A DNA stretch of 64,000 nucleotides from Candidatus Binatia bacterium (lineage in GTDB: Bacteria > Desulfobacterota > Binatia > UBA12015), in assembly GCA_036563615.1 (NCBI GenBank), contig DATCMB010000020.1, positions 1 through 64,000 of the forward strand, written 5' to 3'. A program made the translations under genes and the position numbers. Below are positions 32,338 to 40,901 of this stretch, in pieces; position 1 is the first letter of the stretch; every line of letters starts with the position of its first letter. The notes below the pieces were generated by a model. It did no database searches. It worked only from the letters and a program-made list of their open reading frames with translations, and was not told the DNA's origin.

Positions 32338-33468
32338 ATGCGTGACGTGTTCGTTGTCGGCGTCGGGATGATCAAGTTCGGGCGCTTCAAGGACAAGACG
32401 GTCGATCAGCTCGCCGCCGAGGCGGCGTTGCTCGCGCTGAAGGACGCCGGAATCGGCATCAAGGACATCGAGCTGCTCGCGAGCGGCAACCTGCTGCAGG
32501 CGGGCGCGATGGTCGGGCAGCGCATCATGCAGCAGCTCGGCCAGACCGGCATCCCGATCGTGAACGTGGCGAACGCCTGCGCGACGGGCTCGACGGCGTT
32601 CCGCGAGGCGTACATGGCGGTCGCCTCGGGGGCCTGCGACGTCGCGATGGCGGTCGGCTCGGAGCAGATGGGCAAGATGGGCATGCTCGGCGGCGGCGGC
32701 CAGCGCGAGAGCACCGAGGGCATCCTCGGCTCCGAGATGATGCCCGCTGTGTTCGCGCAGGCCGGCGTCGAGCACATGCGCAAGTACGGCACGACGGTCG
32801 AGCAGTTCGCCAAGATCAGCGTCAAGAACCACAAGCACTCGACCAAGAACCCGCTCGCCCAGTACCAGGTCGAGGTGTCGCTCGAGGACGTGTTGAAGAG
32901 CCGCATGATCGCGTGGCCGAACACGCTGCAGATGTGCTGTCCGACGGGCGACGGCGCCGCGGCGGCGATCGTCGCGTCGGCGGAGAAGGCGCGGCAGATC
33001 GGCCGCAAGCCGATCCGCGTCGCGGCCTCGGTGCTGACCTCCGACCCGTACACCGATCGCGACCTCACGATGCCGGACGTCTCGACGCTGACCCGCATCG
33101 CGGCGAAGCAGGCGTACGAGAAGGCCGGCATCGGCCCCGAGGATCTCGACCTCGTCGAGCTGCACGACTGCTTCGCGACCGCGGAGCTGCTGCACTACGA
33201 GAACCTCGGCCTCTGCAAGGACGGCGAGGGCGGCCGCATGATCGACGAGGGGCGCACGTGCCACGGCGGCGACATCCCGGTCAACGTGAGCGGCGGCCTG
33301 CTGTCGAAGGGGCACCCGCTCGGTGCGACCGGCGTCGCGAACATCTTCGAGGTCGTGACGCACCTGCGCGGCGAAGCGGGCGACCGTCAGGTCGAGGGCG
33401 CGAAGGTCGGGCTCGCGCACGTCATCGGCCTCGGCTCGGCGTGCACGATCAACATCCTGCAGGCGTGA
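32338..33468 (+). CDS. Thiolase family protein (SCP-x/lipid-transfer type)
   Basis: A 376-residue protein. Seen: catalytic C81 in VANACATGSTAFREA, VAMAVGSEQMGKMGM, VELHDCFATAELLHYE with one catalytic His, LLSKGHPLGATGVAN with the other, and GSACTINIL near the C-terminus. It lacks the usual second Cys spacing of biosynthetic AACT and resembles sterol carrier protein-x thiolases that need a DUF35 partner. The likely role is beta-ketoacyl-CoA thiolysis (or an aldolase-type cleavage). The ribosome binding site is GGAGTAGG. Confidence 0.9.
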   Translation: MRDVFVVGVGMIKFGRFKDKTVDQLAAEAALLALKDAGIGIKDIELLASGNLLQAGAMVGQRIMQQLGQTGIPIVNVANACATGSTAFREAYMAVASGACDVAMAVGSEQMGKMGMLGGGGQRESTEGILGSEMMPAVFAQAGVEHMRKYGTTVEQFAKISVKNHKHSTKNPLAQYQVEVSLEDVLKSRMIAWPNTLQMCCPTGDGAAAAIVASAEKARQIGRKPIRVAASVLTSDPYTDRDLTMPDVSTLTRIAAKQAYEKAGIGPEDLDLVELHDCFATAELLHYENLGLCKDGEGGRMIDEGRTCHGGDIPVNVSGGLLSKGHPLGATGVANIFEVVTHLRGEAGDRQVEGAKVGLAHVIGLGSACTINILQA

Positions 33469-33503
33469 GGCGCACGCCGCGCAGGTAGCGAAACGACTGC
33501 GCA

Positions 33504-33701
33504 ATGCTCGGACCGTTGATCGTGGCGGGATTCGTCGCGCTGCCGCTGGGTCTCCTGTGGCTCGCGCGGCAGATCCCGCCGCGTCCGGTCGATCGCGAGG
33601 TGGAGCTGTGGCGCGGCGCCGAGCGCTCGCTGCTGCCGTTCGGCCGCCAGCCGACGGAGCCGGTCGACGCCGAGAGCGCCCGCGTCGGCCGTCCGTTCTA
33701 G
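33504..33701 (+). CDS. Small single-helix membrane protein
   Basis: A 65-residue protein with one membrane helix at the very start (MLGPLIVAGFVALPLGLLWL) and a polar tail rich in Arg, Glu and Pro. No family is recognised. It lies 35 bases after the thiolase stop and may be an operon member. The coding case rests on the hydrophobic start and intact frame. Confidence 0.45.
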   Translation: MLGPLIVAGFVALPLGLLWLARQIPPRPVDREVELWRGAERSLLPFGRQPTEPVDAESARVGRPF

Positions 33702-33744
33702 CTGCTCTCGCTTCGCGCTCGTCGCCCGCTGGCGCTCGCCCGCG

Positions 33745-34635
33745 CTACTCCGGACGCAGGAACTCGAGCAGGTAGGCGTTCACCTCTTCGGGACGCTCCT
33801 GCTGCACCCAGTGGCTGCACGCCGGGATGTAGCGGACGTCGAACGGCGCCTCGAAGAGCGGCTCCATGCCGTAGGTGAGCTCCTTGCCGAGCGCGACGTC
33901 GTCCTCGGCCCAGATGAGGCGCGTCGGGCACTTGATGCGCTTGTCGCTCGAGTAGCGCTTGAGCATCGAGGGATCGCGGAACTGCGCGCGGTAGTAGTTG
34001 ATCGCCGCCGTGATCGCGCCGGGCGGGTCGAAGGCGCGCTTGATCTCCGCGAGGTCCGCGTCGCTGAACACCTCGCGGTCCTTGCGCACGACCATGTCGC
34101 GGAACGCGCGGTCGAGCGCGCGCTTGTTGTCGCGCGAGAAGAGCCACTCCGGCAGGTAGGGAATCTGGAAGAAGAACATGTACCAGCTGCGCAGCAGCTG
34201 CCGCGGATTGGACAGCAGCGCCTTCTGGAACATCGCCGGATGCGGGCAGTTGCACACCGCGAGCTTGCGGCACGCCTCGGGATGGTCGATCGCGAACGCC
34301 CACGCGATGCCGCCGCCCCAGTCGTGGCCGACGATCGCCGCGTCCTCGTAGCCGAGGCCGCGGATCAGCCCGCGGACGTCGCCGGTCAGCTTCGGCAGGA
34401 CGTACGCCGAGACCTCCTTCGGACGGTCGCTCTCGCCGTAGCCGCGCAAGCTCGGTGCGGCGACGCGAAAGTGCTGCGCGAGGACGGGGATCTGATGGCG
34501 CCAGGAATACCAGGACTCGGGAAAGCCGTGCAGCAGGACGACGAGCGGTCGTCCTTGCTCACCCGCGAGCGCGCAGTGCAGCGTCACCTCGCCGCAGTCG
34601 ATGCGCGCGTGCTCGATCGAATTGATCTCCGCCAT
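33745..34635 (-). CDS. Alpha/beta hydrolase, epoxide hydrolase type
   Basis: A 296-residue enzyme. HGFPESWYSWRHQ is the oxyanion-hole HGxP motif; the nucleophile Asp is in VGHDWGGGIAWAF, the charge-relay acid region is IWAEDDVALG, and the catalytic His is in CSHWVQQERPEE. Ring-opening Tyr candidates lie in the cap region (INYYRAQFRD). Epoxide hydrolases turn epoxides into diols; haloalkane dehalogenases are related but would have Trp after the nucleophile motif and different halide residues. Divergent from the crotonase gene. Confidence 0.9.
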   Translation of the reverse strand: MAEINSIEHARIDCGEVTLHCALAGEQGRPLVVLLHGFPESWYSWRHQIPVLAQHFRVAAPSLRGYGESDRPKEVSAYVLPKLTGDVRGLIRGLGYEDAAIVGHDWGGGIAWAFAIDHPEACRKLAVCNCPHPAMFQKALLSNPRQLLRSWYMFFFQIPYLPEWLFSRDNKRALDRAFRDMVVRKDREVFSDADLAEIKRAFDPPGAITAAINYYRAQFRDPSMLKRYSSDKRIKCPTRLIWAEDDVALGKELTYGMEPLFEAPFDVRYIPACSHWVQQERPEEVNAYLLEFLRPE

Positions 34636-34729
34636 CGACCCTGGTCCTATGCAGGGGCACGCGGGGAAGCAACCCGAGGCGCGCGCCGCGACGTCCGCAC
34701 GAGCGCGCCGCGAAGGAGAAGGAAAGGAA

Positions 34730-35515
34730 ATGAGCTATCAGTTCGTCAAGTATGAAAAGCGTGATCGGGTGGCATGGGTCACGCTGAACCGGCCGGAGGT
34801 GATGAACGCGCTTCACCCGCCGTGCCACGACGAGCTCGAGGAGATCTGGAACGACTTCGCGCGCGATCCGGAAGTGTGGGTTGCGGTGCTGACCGGCGCC
34901 GGCGAGCGCGCCTTCTCGGCCGGCAACGACCTCAAGTGGACCGCGCAGCACGGCGGCAAGCTGCCGCCCATGCCGCCGGGCGGCTTCGCCGGCCTCACCA
35001 CGCGTTTCGACCTGACGAAGCCGATCATCGCGGCGGTGAACGGCTTCGCGCTCGGCGGCGGCTTCGAGATCGTCCTGTGCTGCGACATCGTGGTCGCCGC
35101 CGAGCACGCGCAGTTCGGCCTGCCCGAGCCGAAGGTCGGTCTCATGGCGGCGGCGGGCGGCGCGCAGCGCCTGCCGCGCCAGATCCCGCTCAAGGTCGCG
35201 ATGGGGATGATGATGACCGGCGAGCCGATCTCGGCGCAGCGCGCCTACGAGCTCGGGCTCGTGAACGAGGTGGTGCCCGCGGGCCAGGACCTGCTCGCCG
35301 CGGCCGGGCGCTGGGCGGAGAAGATCGTCGCCTGCTCGCCGCTCAGCGTGCGCGCGACCAAGCAGGCGGCGCTCGACAGCCTCGACAAGCCGCTGCGCGA
35401 CGCGGTGGCGGTCACCAACTACCCGGCCGTGCTCGAGCTGTTCCGCTCGGAGGACGCGCTCGAGGGACCGCGCGCGTTCGCCGAGAAGCGCAAGCCGGTC
35501 TGGAAGGGGCGGTAA
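34730..35515 (+). CDS. Enoyl-CoA hydratase/isomerase (crotonase family)
   Basis: A 261-residue protein. Oxyanion-hole motifs are FSAGNDLKWTA and GFALGGGFEIVLCCDIVVAA; EPKVGLMAAAGGAQRLPRQI contains one acid position expected in hydratases, with Ala/Gly-rich sequence where many have a second Glu, so isomerase or hydratase activity on a particular acyl-CoA cannot be decided. ATG 34730 is preceded by AAGGAGAAGGAAAGG. It sits with epoxide hydrolase and near thiolase, in line with acyl-CoA breakdown. Confidence 0.9.
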   Translation: MSYQFVKYEKRDRVAWVTLNRPEVMNALHPPCHDELEEIWNDFARDPEVWVAVLTGAGERAFSAGNDLKWTAQHGGKLPPMPPGGFAGLTTRFDLTKPIIAAVNGFALGGGFEIVLCCDIVVAAEHAQFGLPEPKVGLMAAAGGAQRLPRQIPLKVAMGMMMTGEPISAQRAYELGLVNEVVPAGQDLLAAAGRWAEKIVACSPLSVRATKQAALDSLDKPLRDAVAVTNYPAVLELFRSEDALEGPRAFAEKRKPVWKGR

Positions 35516-35530
35516 CCGCTGATGGAGAAG

Positions 35531-35555
35531 ACGCGGGGCGAGGCCCGCCCCGCGT
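35531..35555. terminator. Bidirectional terminator-like hairpin between crotonase and efp
   Basis: ACGCGGGGC (35531-35539) pairs perfectly with GCCCCGCGT (35547-35555) around a 7-nt loop. It lies between convergent crotonase and efp stops. No T-run is present on either strand. Confidence 0.5.
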
Positions 35556-36127
35556 CAGCCGCCCTTGCCGGCGCGCGAGACGTACTCGCCGGTCTCGGTG
35601 TCGACGGTGATGACGTCGCCGACGTCGATGAAGTTCGGCACCGAGACGACGAGCCCGGTCTCGAGCGTCGCGGGCTTGAGCTGGTTCGTGACCGTCGCCG
35701 ACTTCAGACCCGGCGCGGTCTCGGTCACCTTGAGGTCGAGCGTCTTCGGCAGCGAGACGCCGATCGGCGTGCTCTCGTAGAACTCGACGTTGAGACGCTG
35801 GTTCGGCGTCAAGTACTTCGCGGCGTCGCCCAGGTCCTCCGCCGAGAGCTCGATCTGCTCGTAGTTCTCGGTGTTCATGAAGTGGTAGCGGTCGCCGTCG
35901 GAGTAGAGGTACTCCATCTCGTGCTGCTCGAGGGTGACGCGGTCGACCTTGTCCTCCGAGCGGAAGCGGTGCTCGGTCGAGTTCCCCGAGCGCAGGCTGC
36001 GCATCTTGGTCTGCACCATGCCGCGCCAGTTGCCGGGCGTCACGTGGGTCACGCTCGTCATCCGGTAGAGCTCGCCGTTGTGCATGATCACCATGCCCAC
36101 GCGCAGCTTCGTGGCGTCGATCAACAT
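35555..36127 (-). CDS. efp: Translation elongation factor P
   Basis: A 190-residue EF-P with KOW-like domain I (MLIDATKLRVGMVIMHNGEL), OB domain II and the conserved C-terminal domain III (PNFIDVGDVITVDTETGEYV). It relieves ribosome stalling at polyproline. The tip loop reads THVTPGNWRGMVQTKM, so Asn33 (or Trp34) stands where E. coli has the beta-lysylated Lys34 of PGKGQ; Arg in Shewanella-type EF-P is also absent. The protein may work unmodified or be modified by an unusual route. AGGAGG precedes ATG 36127. It is last in a minus-strand group with a cupin and a membrane gene. Confidence 0.95.
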   Translation of the reverse strand: MLIDATKLRVGMVIMHNGELYRMTSVTHVTPGNWRGMVQTKMRSLRSGNSTEHRFRSEDKVDRVTLEQHEMEYLYSDGDRYHFMNTENYEQIELSAEDLGDAAKYLTPNQRLNVEFYESTPIGVSLPKTLDLKVTETAPGLKSATVTNQLKPATLETGLVVSVPNFIDVGDVITVDTETGEYVSRAGKGG

Positions 36128-36168
36128 CGAAAATCCTCCTGCAAAGACAGACGAACGGACGCCCGAGC

Positions 36169-36489
36169 TCAGGGCTTGGGCGCCATGAAGACGAGCACCG
36201 TCAAGCGATCGGGACCGGGGTTGGTGACCGCGTGCGAGACGCCGGGCGCCGCGTGCGCCGCGAAGCCGGGACCGACGGTCCGCGTCTCGTCGCCGATCTG
36301 GATCTCGGCGGTGCCATCGAGCACGTAGTAGATCTTGTCCGAGCCGGCGTGCGCGTGCGCGGCCTGCGTCTGGCCCGGCTCGAAGCAGTAGACGTCGCAG
36401 AACATCCGCTCGCTGTCGAACAGGTTCTGCTTTCTCATCTTGTCGCTCGAGAAGGCGACGCGGGATCGGACGTCGACGAAAGCGCTCAT
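36169..36489 (-). CDS. Single-domain cupin
   Basis: A 106-residue protein with one cupin fold: PGQTQAAHAHAGSDKIYYVL is motif 1 (two His and a Glu/Asp-like position), GTAEIQIGDETRTVGPG the strand that follows, and HAAPGVSHAVTNPGPDRL motif 2. It probably binds a metal and could be an enzyme, a storage protein or a sensor; no substrate can be given. AGGAAACG precedes ATG 36489. Same strand as efp and the membrane protein. Confidence 0.8.
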   Translation of the reverse strand: MSAFVDVRSRVAFSSDKMRKQNLFDSERMFCDVYCFEPGQTQAAHAHAGSDKIYYVLDGTAEIQIGDETRTVGPGFAAHAAPGVSHAVTNPGPDRLTVLVFMAPKP

Positions 36490-36510
36490 CGTTTCCTCAG
36501 CGGCGTTGGC

Positions 36511-36975
36511 TCAGCGGCGCACGGCGACGGCGACGGTCGCGACGGTCAGGCCGACCGTCAGCCAGGCCGCGCCGGCGAGCCGGGTCAGCATGCTCGACAG
36601 CCGCTCGGCGTCGACGGCGTCGCCCCAGTCCTCCTGGCGCACCAGACGATGGCCGAGGCCGAACGCGATGTAGGTGCCGCTCATGACGACCAGGAAGGCG
36701 AGGGCGAGCTTCCAGGCGAGGTGGGCGCCGAAGCTCGCGAAGTACGTCGCGCCGAGCGCCTGCTTGTAGGCCGTGATGCTCCAGGCGCCCGTCATCACCA
36801 TGACGCCGAGCAGCGCGATCGCGAGCGGGTCGTAGACGCGCAGCGCGCGCGCGACGAGGCTGCGGCGCGCGGCCGGATCGGCCGTTCGCCGGGCGCGCGG
36901 CACCGTGAACAGCGCGAGGCCCGCCGTCGACCCGAGGAAGGCCCCCGTGGCGATCAGGTGCAGCCAGAAGAGCAC
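36511..36975 (-). CDS. Multi-pass membrane protein (CopD/DUF-type, possible haem His)
   Basis: About 155 residues from GTG 36975 (ATG 37071 or 37083 would overlap the divergent reductase start). Four predicted helices: VLFWLHLIATGAFLGSTAGL, LAIALLGVMVMTGAW, HLAWKLALAFLVVMSGTYIA, and the C-terminal VGLTVATVAVAV. The His in helix 1 and the HLAWK His are candidates for haem or copper binding as in CopD-like proteins, but no firm family match is claimed. Adjacent to nitrite/sulfite reductase on the other strand. Confidence 0.55.
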   Translation of the reverse strand: MLFWLHLIATGAFLGSTAGLALFTVPRARRTADPAARRSLVARALRVYDPLAIALLGVMVMTGAWSITAYKQALGATYFASFGAHLAWKLALAFLVVMSGTYIAFGLGHRLVRQEDWGDAVDAERLSSMLTRLAGAAWLTVGLTVATVAVAVRR

Positions 36976-37069
36976 CTCTTCCGGGTAGCCAAAAGCCGGC
37001 GGGCGCGAAAGGGTGGCGGTTGCGTGGGCGGAACGCGGCTGCTTGTAAAGGTAGGATCGGAGCAACGCC

Positions 37070-38716
37070 ATGAAGCCCACCAAGGAGACCTTCGATTCCG
37101 CCCGTGCGCTGCACCTCGGACGCGCGGCGGCCTACCAGCGCGGCGAGCTGAACGACGCGCAGTTCCGCCCGATCCGCCTGTCGTACGGCCTCTACTACCA
37201 GCTCGACCACACGAGCTACATGCAGCGGATCAAGCTGCCCGGCGGGCTGATGACCGCCGAGCAGATCGAGGTGCTGGCCGGCATCACCGACGACTACGGG
37301 CGCGGCGTGACCCACGTCACGACCCGCCAGGACCTGCAGATCCACTGGGTGCCGCTCGAGAAGATCGGGGACATCTACGAGCGCCTCGAGGCCGTCGGCA
37401 TCACGACGCGCGGCGCGTGCTCCGACAGCGTGCGCAACGTGACGGCGTGTCCGTTCGCCGGCGTGTCGCCCGACGAGCTGTTCGACGTGACGCCGTACGC
37501 GCTCGCGATCCACGACTGGTTCCTGTTCAACCCGCTGAACCTGACGCTGCCGCGCAAGTTCAAGATCGCCGTCGAGGGCTGCCCGCTCGACTGCGCGCAG
37601 GCGACGATCAACGACATCGGGCTCTACGCGCGCGAGAAGGACGGCGTGCGTGGCTTCTCGGTGTGGGCCGGCGGCGGCCTCGGCGCCGCGCCGTTCCTCG
37701 CGGTGCCGGTGATCGACTTCGCGCCGGCGGACGACGTGCTGATCGTCTGCGAGGCGATCGTGCGCATCCAGCACCGCTCCGGCGAGCGCAAGCTGCGTCA
37801 CAAGGCGCGCATGAAGTTCCTCGTGAAGAAGCTCGGCATCGAGCGCTTCCGCGAGATGGTGCACGCCGAGGTGGCCAAGGTGGACGCGGAGCGCGGCGAC
37901 GAGCTGCGCGAGGACGTGCGCACGGCGGTGCGCGAGTACCGCACGCCGCGTCCGGGCAAGCCTGCGCCGGGCGGTGAGCAGCGTCCGACCTTCGCGGCGT
38001 GGGCGGCGACCAACGCGCCGGCCGAGCGTGATCCGAACTACGTGTCGGCGGTCGTCGCGCTGCCGCTCGGCGACATCACCGGCGACGAGCTGCGCGCGAT
38101 CGGACGTCTGGCCGCCGAGTACGGCAACGGCACCGTGCGGGCGACCAACGACCAGAACCTGGTGCTGCAGTCGGTGCACCGCGACTCGCTGCCGCGCGTG
38201 CACGCGGCGCTCGAGGACCTCGGGCTCGCCGAGCGCGGCGCGTTCCTGCTGACCGACGTCGTCTCGTGCCCCGGTCTCGACTACTGCAGCCTCGCCGTGT
38301 CGCGCTCGATGGGCGTCGCCGAGAAGGTGCGCAGCGAGCTCGCGCGCGGAGAGGTCGACGCCGAGGCGCTGGGCCAGTTCCACGTCAAGATCAGCGGCTG
38401 CCCGAACTCCTGCGGCCAGCATCACATCGGCGACATCGGGCTCACCGGCATGATGGTGAAGGGCGAGGACGGCGTCGAGCGCCCGCACTACTCGATCCTG
38501 GTGGGCGGCGGCGTCGGCGAGGGCCGCACGCGGATCGGCAAGCGTCTGTTCGGCCGCTTCCCGGAGGACGAGGCGCCGCGCGTGATCGTCGCGCTCGCGC
38601 GCCTCTTCGAGAAGGATCGGATCCCTGGCGAGCGCTTCGGCGAGTTCGTCGACCGCGTCGGCACCGACGCGCTCGATCGAGTCGCGCAGGAGACGATCAG
38701 CGGTGCGGTCCGGTGA
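37070..38716 (+). CDS. Nitrite/sulfite reductase (siroheme, [4Fe-4S])
   Basis: A 548-residue protein with two ferredoxin-like/siroheme repeats. The first has KLPGGLMTAEQIEVLAGITD, THVTTRQDLQIHW and NVTACPFAG, plus EGCPLDCAQATINDIG; the second carries the cluster cysteines SCPGLDYC and SGCPNSCGQHHIGDIGL. It reduces sulfite to sulfide or nitrite to ammonia with ferredoxin-type electrons; the two functions cannot be told apart here. The Cys in VRNVTACP may correspond to the covalent Tyr-Cys link in plant-like enzymes. The start CATG overlaps the opposite strand membrane gene's possible ATG. Confidence 0.92.
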   Translation: MKPTKETFDSARALHLGRAAAYQRGELNDAQFRPIRLSYGLYYQLDHTSYMQRIKLPGGLMTAEQIEVLAGITDDYGRGVTHVTTRQDLQIHWVPLEKIGDIYERLEAVGITTRGACSDSVRNVTACPFAGVSPDELFDVTPYALAIHDWFLFNPLNLTLPRKFKIAVEGCPLDCAQATINDIGLYAREKDGVRGFSVWAGGGLGAAPFLAVPVIDFAPADDVLIVCEAIVRIQHRSGERKLRHKARMKFLVKKLGIERFREMVHAEVAKVDAERGDELREDVRTAVREYRTPRPGKPAPGGEQRPTFAAWAATNAPAERDPNYVSAVVALPLGDITGDELRAIGRLAAEYGNGTVRATNDQNLVLQSVHRDSLPRVHAALEDLGLAERGAFLLTDVVSCPGLDYCSLAVSRSMGVAEKVRSELARGEVDAEALGQFHVKISGCPNSCGQHHIGDIGLTGMMVKGEDGVERPHYSILVGGGVGEGRTRIGKRLFGRFPEDEAPRVIVALARLFEKDRIPGERFGEFVDRVGTDALDRVAQETISGAVR

Positions 38717-39023
38717 CCTCGACGACGAGTCGAGCACGAGCGACGCGCCGGTAGGCTCGAGCTCCGGGGAGCTGTACTACCGCGGCACGGTGATCCGCTG
38801 GTCGCGCGGGCTGCAGCAGGGCGTGGTGCGCAGCGACGCGACCGGACGCGAGATCCCGTTCGAGCTGCAGCACACGCTCGTGCTCGACGGCAAGGGCAAC
38901 GTCGGCGGCGTCGAGATCCGCGAAGGGCTCGCGGTCGGCTACGACGTCGGCTGGACGTCGCGCGGCCTGCGGGTGACGAAGCTCTTCCCGATCCCGACCG
39001 CCGAGGCGCGCTCAGAGCGGTAG
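38703..39023 (+). CDS. Small protein with cold-shock-like OB domain
   Basis: A 106-residue protein. After a Ser/Asp-rich leader, RGTVIRWSRGLQQGVVRSDA with REIPFELQHTLVLDG and VGYDVGWTSRGLRVTKLF resembles the cold shock domain (strand-W..G.G.I, aromatic pair largely absent). Nucleic acid binding is possible. The GTG start overlaps the reductase stop by 14 bases, so it is probably co-translated. The last 12 bases overlap the convergent membrane gene. The family call is based on pattern only. Confidence 0.6.
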   Translation: MRSGDLDDESSTSDAPVGSSSGELYYRGTVIRWSRGLQQGVVRSDATGREIPFELQHTLVLDGKGNVGGVEIREGLAVGYDVGWTSRGLRVTKLFPIPTAEARSER

Positions 39024-39821
39024 CCCGGTCCGGAACGTGAAGTAGCGGCCGAGGAACTCGCCCACGAGCACCGCCAGCGTCGCGATGTAGAAGAGCCCGG
39101 TCGCGGCCATCGTCTGCGGGATGGCGAGCACGCGGCGGATCATCGCGGCGATGACCAGCGCCGCGAACGGACCCAGCACGAGGCGCAGCACGAGCAGCTC
39201 GAAGTGCGCGTCGAGCGCCGCGACGCCGGTGACGGCGCTGCCGGTGAGCAGCAGCCCGAACAGGATCGCCGCGAGCGCCCCGATCTCGACCCACAGCGTG
39301 CCGACGAAGTAGCGGAAGCAGCGGTGGAAGGGCTCGATCTCCATGCCGGGATCGATCAGGTACCAGTGCCCGATCAGCATGCCGGTGGTGACCGCGCCGA
39401 GCGCCGCCGCCGATGCGAGCGTGCTGAGCGTCGCGATGACGTGCAGCACCGGTCCGCCAAGAGTGAACAGGCTCCACGCGCTCGCCGCGAGCGCCGCCAT
39501 TCCGATGAGCAGCGAGGCGGCGTAGAGCCGCGCGCGCAGCGCCATCGCCTCACCCCACAGGGTCGCCATGTAGAGCGCGAGCAAGACGACGAAGACGACC
39601 CACAAGAGCGCCTCGAGCGGACCGACGCCGCTCGCCGTGCGCGTCAGCCAGAGGTAGACCGTGCCGCCGCCGCCGACCAAGGCCGCGGTGAGGAACACGC
39701 CCGCGCTCGACTTGTAGAAGCCGCGCTCGATCTCGTGAAACGGCGGCACCGCGAGCGACAGCAGACCGCCCACCGCGAGCTGGCAGAAGACGAGCAGGAA
39801 GCAGCGCGCGAAGAGCGTCAT
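39012..39821 (-). CDS. Multi-pass integral membrane protein, unknown family
   Basis: A 269-residue protein with about eight predicted helices (for example LVGGGGTVYLWLTRTASGV neighbourhood, LWVVFVVLLALYMATLW, LVLGPFAALVIAAMIRRVLA, GLFYIATLAVLVGEFLGRYF). Conserved-looking polar points are GHWYLIDPGM and the C-terminal LGRYFTFRTGLPL, which recall quinone-interacting membrane anchors of reductases such as PsrC/NrfD, but I cannot support the family. Convergent overlap of 12 bases with the cold-shock-like gene. Confidence 0.6.
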   Translation of the reverse strand: MTLFARCFLLVFCQLAVGGLLSLAVPPFHEIERGFYKSSAGVFLTAALVGGGGTVYLWLTRTASGVGPLEALLWVVFVVLLALYMATLWGEAMALRARLYAASLLIGMAALAASAWSLFTLGGPVLHVIATLSTLASAAALGAVTTGMLIGHWYLIDPGMEIEPFHRCFRYFVGTLWVEIGALAAILFGLLLTGSAVTGVAALDAHFELLVLRLVLGPFAALVIAAMIRRVLAIPQTMAATGLFYIATLAVLVGEFLGRYFTFRTGLPL

Positions 39822-39907
39822 CGGCGCGCGGATGCGGCTCGCGTTTGATGGCCTGCGAGGCCCGTGCGATCGTGGTGGGCTGAGTTCGCGAAAGGAGTGG
39901 ACCCCGC

Positions 39908-40786
39908 ATGAATCATGTCGGGCTGCTTTACCGGATCACCACCTGTCTCGGCATCCTCGTTCTGATCACCGGCTGCGGCGGCTCGGACGCCGACGAGATC
40001 GAGGCGCTGCGCCGCGAGGTCGGCGAGGTCAAGCAGGCGCAGGAGGAGCTGAAGAGATCGCTCGCCGAGCTGCAGAACACGGTCGCCAACCTGCCGGGCG
40101 CGAAGTTCCTCGCGAACGCCAAGGCGGCGCAGTCGGGCGGAACGCAGGCCGCGGCGGCGAAGCCACCGGGAGCCCAGGCTCCGGCTGCTGCGCCGGCGCC
40201 GGCGCAGCAGGCCGCCGCGCAGAGCCCCGACGGCAGCAAGCGCGAGGCGGTCCGCCTGATCCCGATCGGCATGGCGCCCCGCAAGGGCAGCGAGTTTGCG
40301 CCCATCGTCGTCGTCCAGTTCGCCGACTTCCAGTGCCCGGACTGCAAGGCCGCGGTGAAGCTGTCCGACGAGCTGGTCGCCGCCTACCCGCGCGAGGTGC
40401 AGTTCGTCTTCAAGCACAACCCGCTGCCGCGGCACCGCGACGCCGAGCGCGCCGCCAAGGCGGCGTGGGCGGCGCACCAGCAGGGCAAGTTCTGGGAGAT
40501 GCACGACGCGATCTTCGCGGGCGACATCGAGCGCATCGACGACGAGATGCTGCGCCGCTACGCGCAGCAGATCGGCCTCGACATGGCGCGCTTCGAGACC
40601 GACATGGCGTCGCCTGCGGCGGATCAGGCGGTCAAGGCCGACCGCAGGCTGGCGCTCGCGATGAAGGTCGGCGGCGTCCCGGTGTACTACGTCAACGGCC
40701 GTCGGGTGCTCGACCGCTCCCCGGCGGGCGTCCGCGCCAAGGTCGAGGAGCAGATCGCGCAGCGGAAGCAGCAGCCCGCGTCCTGA
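39908..40786 (+). CDS. DsbA-like thioredoxin-fold lipoprotein
   Basis: A 292-residue protein. Residues 1-23 are a lipoprotein signal with lipobox ITGC (C23); residues 28-65 form a charged coiled coil (EIEALRREVGEVKQAQEELK), then an Ala/Pro/Gln linker. From ~130 a DsbA/DsbC-like domain starts: VVVQFADFQCPDCKAAVKLS with the CPDC redox pair, VQFVFKHNPLPRHRDAER, and GGVPVYYVNGRRV with cis-Pro. It should perform thiol oxidation or reduction at the inner or outer membrane. The ATG at 39908 is preceded by AAAGGAGTGG. Confidence 0.88.
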   Translation: MNHVGLLYRITTCLGILVLITGCGGSDADEIEALRREVGEVKQAQEELKRSLAELQNTVANLPGAKFLANAKAAQSGGTQAAAAKPPGAQAPAAAPAPAQQAAAQSPDGSKREAVRLIPIGMAPRKGSEFAPIVVVQFADFQCPDCKAAVKLSDELVAAYPREVQFVFKHNPLPRHRDAERAAKAAWAAHQQGKFWEMHDAIFAGDIERIDDEMLRRYAQQIGLDMARFETDMASPAADQAVKADRRLALAMKVGGVPVYYVNGRRVLDRSPAGVRAKVEEQIAQRKQQPAS

Positions 40787-40901
40787 GCGCCGCTCGCCGG
40801 CGCGTGTGGCCCCGGAACGTGCGAAAATCCGGCGCGTTTCGGCTGCGTCGCCTAACGGATCGTGCTAGCGTCTCCGATATCGCGGAAGCAGGGGGTGTCC
40901 G

